Shown one piece after another: positions 4,501 to 6,980 of a stretch of 6,980 bases of DNA (position 1 is its first letter; each line of letters begins with the position of its first letter). The stretch is from Sulfurovum sp. GTDB taxonomy: Bacteria; Campylobacterota; Campylobacteria; Campylobacterales; Sulfurovaceae. The notes beneath the pieces are model-generated. The model ran no database searches. It had not been told where the DNA came from and saw only the letters and a list, made by a program, of their open reading frames with translations. Where the stretch lies: NCBI GenBank assembly GCA_021159425.1, contig JAGGRU010000080.1:1-6980 (forward strand), written 5' to 3'. Made by a program: the position numbers and the translations under genes.

Positions 4501-6980
4501 GCAAATCTTATAGCAGACATCTCTGCCCCCTATATATTTCATGAGGAAAAAGAAGCACTTGAGCAGATCATAAAGATTTTTTTAACAAGTATGCCTTCTT
4601 TGAATACAGTAGACATCATTGATAAAAATGATAATTCAGTCTTTTTACATGTGGCAAAGAAAACAGGCAAAGAAGAAAAAATTGCAGAGGTTGAGAGAGA
4701 GAGTTATTACAGGGGAAGCGGTACACCTTTGAAAGTAGGCTCTGTAAAGCTTAAGTTTGATTATGAAGGGGTGAAGGATTTACGAACAGACAGTCTGCCT
4801 TACATAAGTACCTTTGATTTTCTCAATAAAAAAGAACGTAAAGATATAGAAACCACATACATACGACATCACTTTATTGATAATAAGATCGAGTTGTCAG
4901 AAACGGAAAAAACGTGGATCAAGCTTCATCCTGTGATCAAGTTTACAGGAGATCCGGACTGGCTGCCTTTTGAAGCCTTTAATGAGAATGGAAGATATGT
5001 TGGAATTGTGGCGGAATACCTGGATAAACTAGAGTCTTTAACCGGTATTGTTTTTTCACGTGTTCCTACAAAGTCATGGAGTGAATCGGTTGCTTTATCT
5101 GAGAGTAAAGAGGTAGATGTACTCTCAGAAACTACGGAGTCAGTACGAAAAGACATTATATTCACAAAGCCTTATATTACCAATGATATTGTGATCGTCA
5201 TGAACAGAGAGCATCATTATGTCGAAGGTCTCAGTGCTATTCAAGATCAAAAAATTGCTGTGATTAAAGACTATGGGTATGCTGAACAGATCAAACAGAA
5301 GTTTCCCAAGATTCCTTTTGTAACGGTAGATACTGTGAGTGAAGGATTAAAAGCTGTTTCAACAGGTAAGGTCGATGCTTTGGTCTGTACTTTTGCCTTA
5401 GGGTCTTATACCATCACAAAATTAGGTGTGAGCAATATAAAAATTGTAGGAAAGACCCAATTCTCAACTTCTTTAGGTTTGGGTGTGAGGGAGGATTATA
5501 AACCTTTAGTAGAAATTTTAAACAGAGCGATCAGCTCTATCAGCCAAGAAGAGCACCATGAGATCTTTAACCATTGGATCAAGCAGGATTATGTAGAAAA
5601 AACAGACTATACACTTTTATATAAGATCGCGGGTGCAGCACTGCTTCTCATCTTGATGTTTATTTTCTGGAATAGAAAAATGGCAAAAGAGATCGCAAAA
5701 CGCAAAGTGATCGAAGAAAAGATGAAAGAGTCTCAATCGCGACTTTCTATACTTTTTGATGCTTCTCCAGACAGTATTGCGATCATTAGTAAAGCAGGGC
5801 AGTATGTTGCCTGCAATAATGCAACCTTGAGTATTTTTGGTATCAAAACAAAAGAAGCATTTTTACAATTAAAACCTTCAGATATTTCACCTGAGTATCA
5901 GGATGAATATAATCTCTCAAGTGATCTGGCAGGCGTACGCATGGAGAAGGCCTTAAGTGAAGGAAGCAACAGGTTTGAGTGGATCCACAAACGCCAGGAT
6001 ACAAATGAGAACTTTGATGCAGAAGTTATTTTATCGGCTCTTGAATTCAATGGAGAACCACATATCTATGCGGTTGTTCGGGATATTACAGAAAGAAAAA
6101 TTCTGGCTAGAAAAGTAGAAGATGCCAGAGAGTTTTTAAATACACTTTTAGATTCGCAGGAACAAATTATAATCACAACAGATGGAGATGATCTTAAGTC
6201 TGTGAATAAAGCTTTTTTAGACTTTTTTGCCATAGAAAGTATTGAAGACTTTAGAGCCTTATACAAGTCCAAATGTATTTGTGAGACTTTTAATACCCAT
6301 GCACCTGAGGGTTACCTGCAAACTCAAATACAAGGTCAAAGCTGGATAGAACATCTCACTTCAGACTGCTCGGGACAATACAAGGCCATGATCACAAGAG
6401 GAGATACTGACTTTATCTTTTCTGTTTCAGGTACAAAACTACCCGGTGAAGACGGCTTGAGTTCTGCTGTGTTTACCAATATTACCGAGTTGGAACAGGA
6501 ACGCAGTAAAGCAGAAGCTGCAACCAAGTCAAAATCAGAGTTCCTTGCCAATATGTCTCATGAGATCAGAACACCGATGAATGGGATCATAGGAATGACA
6601 CATTTGGCACTTCAGACAGACTTGAATGATAAACAAAGAAACTATCTGCAGAAAGTAGATAACTCCGCCAAGTCTCTGCTGGGTATTATTAATGATATCC
6701 TGGACTTTTCTAAAATTGAAGCAGGAAAACTGACTATAGAAAAGATCGATTTTGACATCTATAAAGTGATCGGTGATGTGATCCATCTTATTGAGATCAA
6801 AGCTGAGGAGAAAAACCTTGAACTTGTAGTAGGATACGGTAAAGATGTAGGTAAAACCTTTTTGGGTGACAGTCTCAGAATCTCACAGATCTTAACCAAC
6901 CTTCTGGGTAATGCCATCAAGTTCACCGAAGAGGGTGAAGTCTCTATTTATATAGAAAAAGTGCGTAAAGACAGATTTAG
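1531..6980 (+). CDS. Giant multi-sensor membrane histidine kinase (BvgS-type, four SBP_bac_3 domains plus NIT), 3'-partial
   Basis: One unbroken frame of 1816 codons runs off the right edge. It predicts a sensor kinase that reads several periplasmic signals and autophosphorylates a histidine in the cytoplasm. Order by residue: signal peptide 1-18; Venus-flytrap 1 at 23-186 plus 450-500, split by a NIT domain (about 187-445); flytrap 2 at 511-747; flytrap 3 at 752-979; CHASE8/Cache-like segment 980-1116; flytrap 4 at 1122-1354; transmembrane helix 1362-1380; coiled linker with charged residues; PAS 1401-1523 (ending RDITERK); PAS 1531-1656 (ending TNITELEQE); HisKA with H-box NMSHEIRTP and His1677; HATPase start with N box [16 protein letters not shown] (Asn1794). 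G boxes lie beyond the window. The H-box type ([19 protein letters not shown]) is that of hybrid kinases, so receiver or HPt domains probably follow. The ligands are unknown; NIT suggests nitrate or nitrite. The kinase assignment is very sure; the exact domain borders are estimates by eye. Confidence 0.95.
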   Translation, partial: MLIRFFILCLFIPLYLFGNPSNPLIITGDKDYAPYTYLDSENKPQGLLVDVWQEWAKVNHTAVRFELKEWSQSIAAIQNKQADIHSGAYAKVPGTTKAKSIYRSETSLFARKDYLLDLHSQRVGVIDPYFGEVLKGDYPDITIVPYNNYDRLFSDMKNEKIDLFFDTQQAVLDKSNMSPVKTLFGLVRHFSTTIHTLQQERGASAGFISSNGVKFQNTLKKVRKKSDTQIQNLLVYFNLNASSLQQYFNEDEYAALNTKFNHLYLLREKIDTLTIGFSKIYSKYTQHIASLLLNIADISDKVKNKEIRDGLYVYSTLLMYKESIGQKRAALSSLFSKDDFLPNIFEYYLTADTQEKIYLKTFKHSASESSINFYDTSMNKELLLKIKAYEKLGIDKLRGKEVEVNPEKFFEDISEKINETQKVEIKLAQNIVDDIDTIQRDNADHLTMYNPYKVIPLSKLYFHNMYPLTTSQALANDIDEGFKKVSKSKLEAIEAKWIPLSSNYYSNTIFTKEERRWIKDHNTIQVGGSLDFAPFDFINSKGHYDGYVNDYLNAIQKISGLKFNIHTGASWSELIKGFKEQKFDMLPAIFYTKEREEYMLYSAAYLQLSDYIYVNKKNQDITSLKDLKGKSIAVVEGYSITSWLSDNYPDITLIIKPDILDALIAVDTQEADAFIGDDTSTSYIMKENFLTNIKIASDLREKKPEKMHVGIRKDYDVLVSIMDKSLQNISEEVKDTIQKKWSKKIDNVLNKNRLNIAAGYNKPPFMFGETSKKGIELNLVTQILNKAGYEIGNIEQMSFNQLSRVLVKNKNMDVAITVAKKENDGLYYSEPFIHFDNVAITRKENKLHINSVDDLVDKNVVTWMGANKVLTPRFNELFKEDSPVRTEKYIEVADQTEQHRLFFTGQADVIVVDKTIFEWHKHNMKDRFDLHSEFEFHDIFPQKTYFYVAFKDKKIRDAFNKVLKVLKKEELYEKVYKHFIEGNIKLQLEFANLIADISAPYIFHEEKEALEQIIKIFLTSMPSLNTVDIIDKNDNSVFLHVAKKTGKEEKIAEVERESYYRGSGTPLKVGSVKLKFDYEGVKDLRTDSLPYISTFDFLNKKERKDIETTYIRHHFIDNKIELSETEKTWIKLHPVIKFTGDPDWLPFEAFNENGRYVGIVAEYLDKLESLTGIVFSRVPTKSWSESVALSESKEVDVLSETTESVRKDIIFTKPYITNDIVIVMNREHHYVEGLSAIQDQKIAVIKDYGYAEQIKQKFPKIPFVTVDTVSEGLKAVSTGKVDALVCTFALGSYTITKLGVSNIKIVGKTQFSTSLGLGVREDYKPLVEILNRAISSISQEEHHEIFNHWIKQDYVEKTDYTLLYKIAGAALLLILMFIFWNRKMAKEIAKRKVIEEKMKESQSRLSILFDASPDSIAIISKAGQYVACNNATLSIFGIKTKEAFLQLKPSDISPEYQDEYNLSSDLAGVRMEKALSEGSNRFEWIHKRQDTNENFDAEVILSALEFNGEPHIYAVVRDITERKILARKVEDAREFLNTLLDSQEQIIITTDGDDLKSVNKAFLDFFAIESIEDFRALYKSKCICETFNTHAPEGYLQTQIQGQSWIEHLTSDCSGQYKAMITRGDTDFIFSVSGTKLPGEDGLSSAVFTNITELEQERSKAEAATKSKSEFLANMSHEIRTPMNGIIGMTHLALQTDLNDKQRNYLQKVDNSAKSLLGIINDILDFSKIEAGKLTIEKIDFDIYKVIGDVIHLIEIKAEEKNLELVVGYGKDVGKTFLGDSLRISQILTNLLGNAIKFTEEGEVSIYIEKVRKDRF
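1597..3030 (+). other. Flytrap domain 1 (SBP_bac_3), split by an insertion
   Basis: Residues 23-186 start as a typical periplasmic binding domain: [16 protein letters not shown], then [11 protein letters not shown], the W-x-x-S...ADIHSGAY strand, and a lobe-2 part with [13 protein letters not shown] and IDLFFDT. The chain then leaves the family pattern. The expected closing part, [24 protein letters not shown] (the 'La..I..GF..I...el..Ie.kW' helices), appears only at residues 474-497, after the NIT domain. The usual substrate-contacting 'T-x-x-R' is not evident; the equivalent stretch is [14 protein letters not shown] (90-103). Confidence 0.75.
2089..2865 (+). other. NIT (nitrate/nitrite-sensing) domain inserted in flytrap 1
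   Basis: Residues about 187-445 are helical and carry the NIT hallmarks: [12 protein letters not shown] (197-208) at the first helix, LREKIDTL and [17 protein letters not shown] in the middle, then the second motif [15 protein letters not shown] (321-335). In the NasR NIT structure, as I recall it, two arginines from these two motif regions bind nitrate; the likely equivalents here, Arg201 and Arg328, are both present. Nitrate or nitrite sensing is therefore plausible but inferred. Confidence 0.8.
3061..3771 (+). other. Flytrap domain 2 (SBP_bac_3)
   Basis: Residues 511-747 begin with the lead-in [11 protein letters not shown] and the first strand [14 protein letters not shown]. The ligand-type motif [14 protein letters not shown] (592-605) keeps the T-x-x-R arrangement (Thr592, Arg595) of amino-acid binding members. 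Lobe 2 has [15 protein letters not shown] and ADAFIGDD (671-678). The domain closes with the helix ending in KKW (Trp741). It looks intact and may bind an amino-acid-like ligand. Confidence 0.85.
3784..4467 (+). other. Flytrap domain 3 (SBP_bac_3)
   Basis: Residues 752-979 show [36 protein letters not shown] followed by YYSEPFI, the lobe-2 entry [24 protein letters not shown], and the closing helix [14 protein letters not shown]. It lacks the WIK-x-H lead-in of domains 2 and 4 and has KKEND in place of the T-x-x-R ligand motif, so its ligand, if any, probably differs. Confidence 0.75.
4468..4878 (+). other. CHASE8/Cache-like segment of uncertain family
   Basis: Residues 980-1116 are not a binding-protein fold. 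The pattern [20 protein letters not shown], then [18 protein letters not shown], and a late strand [10 protein letters not shown] recalls the extracytoplasmic PAS-like CHASE8/Cache group ('a..ia.pl.f.d...a...l.....p.i....i.d..g...'). Such domains normally sit between two membrane helices; here the segment lies between two flytraps with no membrane helix on either side. The family call is tentative. Confidence 0.4.
4894..5592 (+). other. Flytrap domain 4 (SBP_bac_3), membrane-proximal
   Basis: Residues 1122-1354 begin [19 protein letters not shown] and [10 protein letters not shown], with [17 protein letters not shown] next. [16 protein letters not shown] (1201-1216) keeps an Arg (1206) and the 'F-T-x-P-Y' part of the ligand motif. 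Lobe 2 has [17 protein letters not shown] and GKVDALVCT (1279-1287), and the closing helix ends in HHEIFNHWI. In BvgS the membrane-proximal flytrap transmits directly to the transmembrane helix; the same position here suggests the same role. Confidence 0.85.
5614..5670 (+). other. Single transmembrane helix of the kinase
   Basis: Residues 1362-1380, a hydrophobic run rich in Ala and Leu ([14 protein letters not shown]), are followed by the positive [12 protein letters not shown] stretch, which marks the cytoplasmic side. It is the only strong membrane segment after the signal peptide. Confidence 0.9.
5731..6498 (+). other. Two cytoplasmic PAS domains
   Basis: PAS 1 (residues 1401-1523) opens with [17 protein letters not shown] and NNATLSIFG and ends [13 protein letters not shown] 2 (1531-1656) has [27 protein letters not shown] and ends [12 protein letters not shown]; it carries a C-I-C pair (Cys1582, Cys1584) in its middle. 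The cofactor or ligand cannot be read from the sequence. No haem or flavin motif (such as GRNCRFLQ) is present. Confidence 0.8.
6529..6980 (+). other. HisKA and start of HATPase_c (kinase core)
   Basis: HisKA lies at residues 1667-1735 with phospho-acceptor His1677, followed by the second dimerisation helix through [14 protein letters not shown]. The HATPase domain begins near 1775; [22 protein letters not shown] holds the N box with Asn1794. The D/G boxes and lid are cut off by the window edge. Confidence 0.95.

Noticed and set aside
4926..6786. Several short minus-strand frames of 68-83 codons
   Set aside because: All are antisense to flytrap 4, the PAS domains or the kinase core, which have strong protein motifs on the plus strand.
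1..6980. CRISPR arrays, tRNA/rRNA genes, insertion sequences, riboswitches
   Set aside because: No regular repeats, cloverleaf or transposase pattern was seen; nearly the whole window is taken by the two coding regions.

Overview
The window looks like chromosomal DNA of a Campylobacterota (epsilonproteobacterial) bacterium, probably of the Sulfurimonas/Sulfurovum/Arcobacter type. The reasons are the low to moderate GC content, the Lys/Ile/Glu-rich proteins, and the style of the very large multi-sensor histidine kinase, with periplasmic SBP_bac_3 domains introduced by a 'T/S-x-x-E-x-x-W-I-K-x-H' lead-in. This placement is inferred from style and family resemblance; there is no rRNA or marker gene here.

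Layout: two divergent genes run off the two ends of the window and are separated by an AT-rich 157-bp gap (1374-1530). On the left (minus strand, 1-1373, 3' end just outside) is a gene for a cytoplasmic protein of about 460 residues or slightly more. It combines an RsbW-like (HATPase_c_2) ATP-binding fold with two GNAT-like segments. It starts at TTG behind a strong Shine-Dalgarno site, and several residues that define ATP and acetyl-CoA binding appear to be replaced, so it may be a catalytically degenerate, regulatory member of its family.

On the right (plus strand, 1531-6980, 3' end outside) is one uninterrupted frame of 1816 codons encoding the N-terminal part of a giant membrane histidine kinase. 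The order is: signal peptide; Venus-flytrap (SBP_bac_3) domain 1, split by an inserted NIT (nitrate/nitrite-sensing) helical domain; flytrap 2; flytrap 3; a CHASE8/Cache-like segment of uncertain family; flytrap 4; a single transmembrane helix; two PAS domains; HisKA with the phospho-acceptor His1677; and the start of the HATPase domain (N box seen). The HisKA sequence is of the BvgS/BarA hybrid type, so receiver and possibly HPt domains are likely beyond the right edge.

The most interesting point is the architecture of the kinase. A NIT domain sits inside a periplasmic binding protein fold, whose C-terminal return helix reappears about 260 residues later, and up to six extracytoplasmic sensing modules feed one transmembrane helix. 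How the two divergent genes relate functionally is not shown by the sequence; the shared promoter region is the only link.
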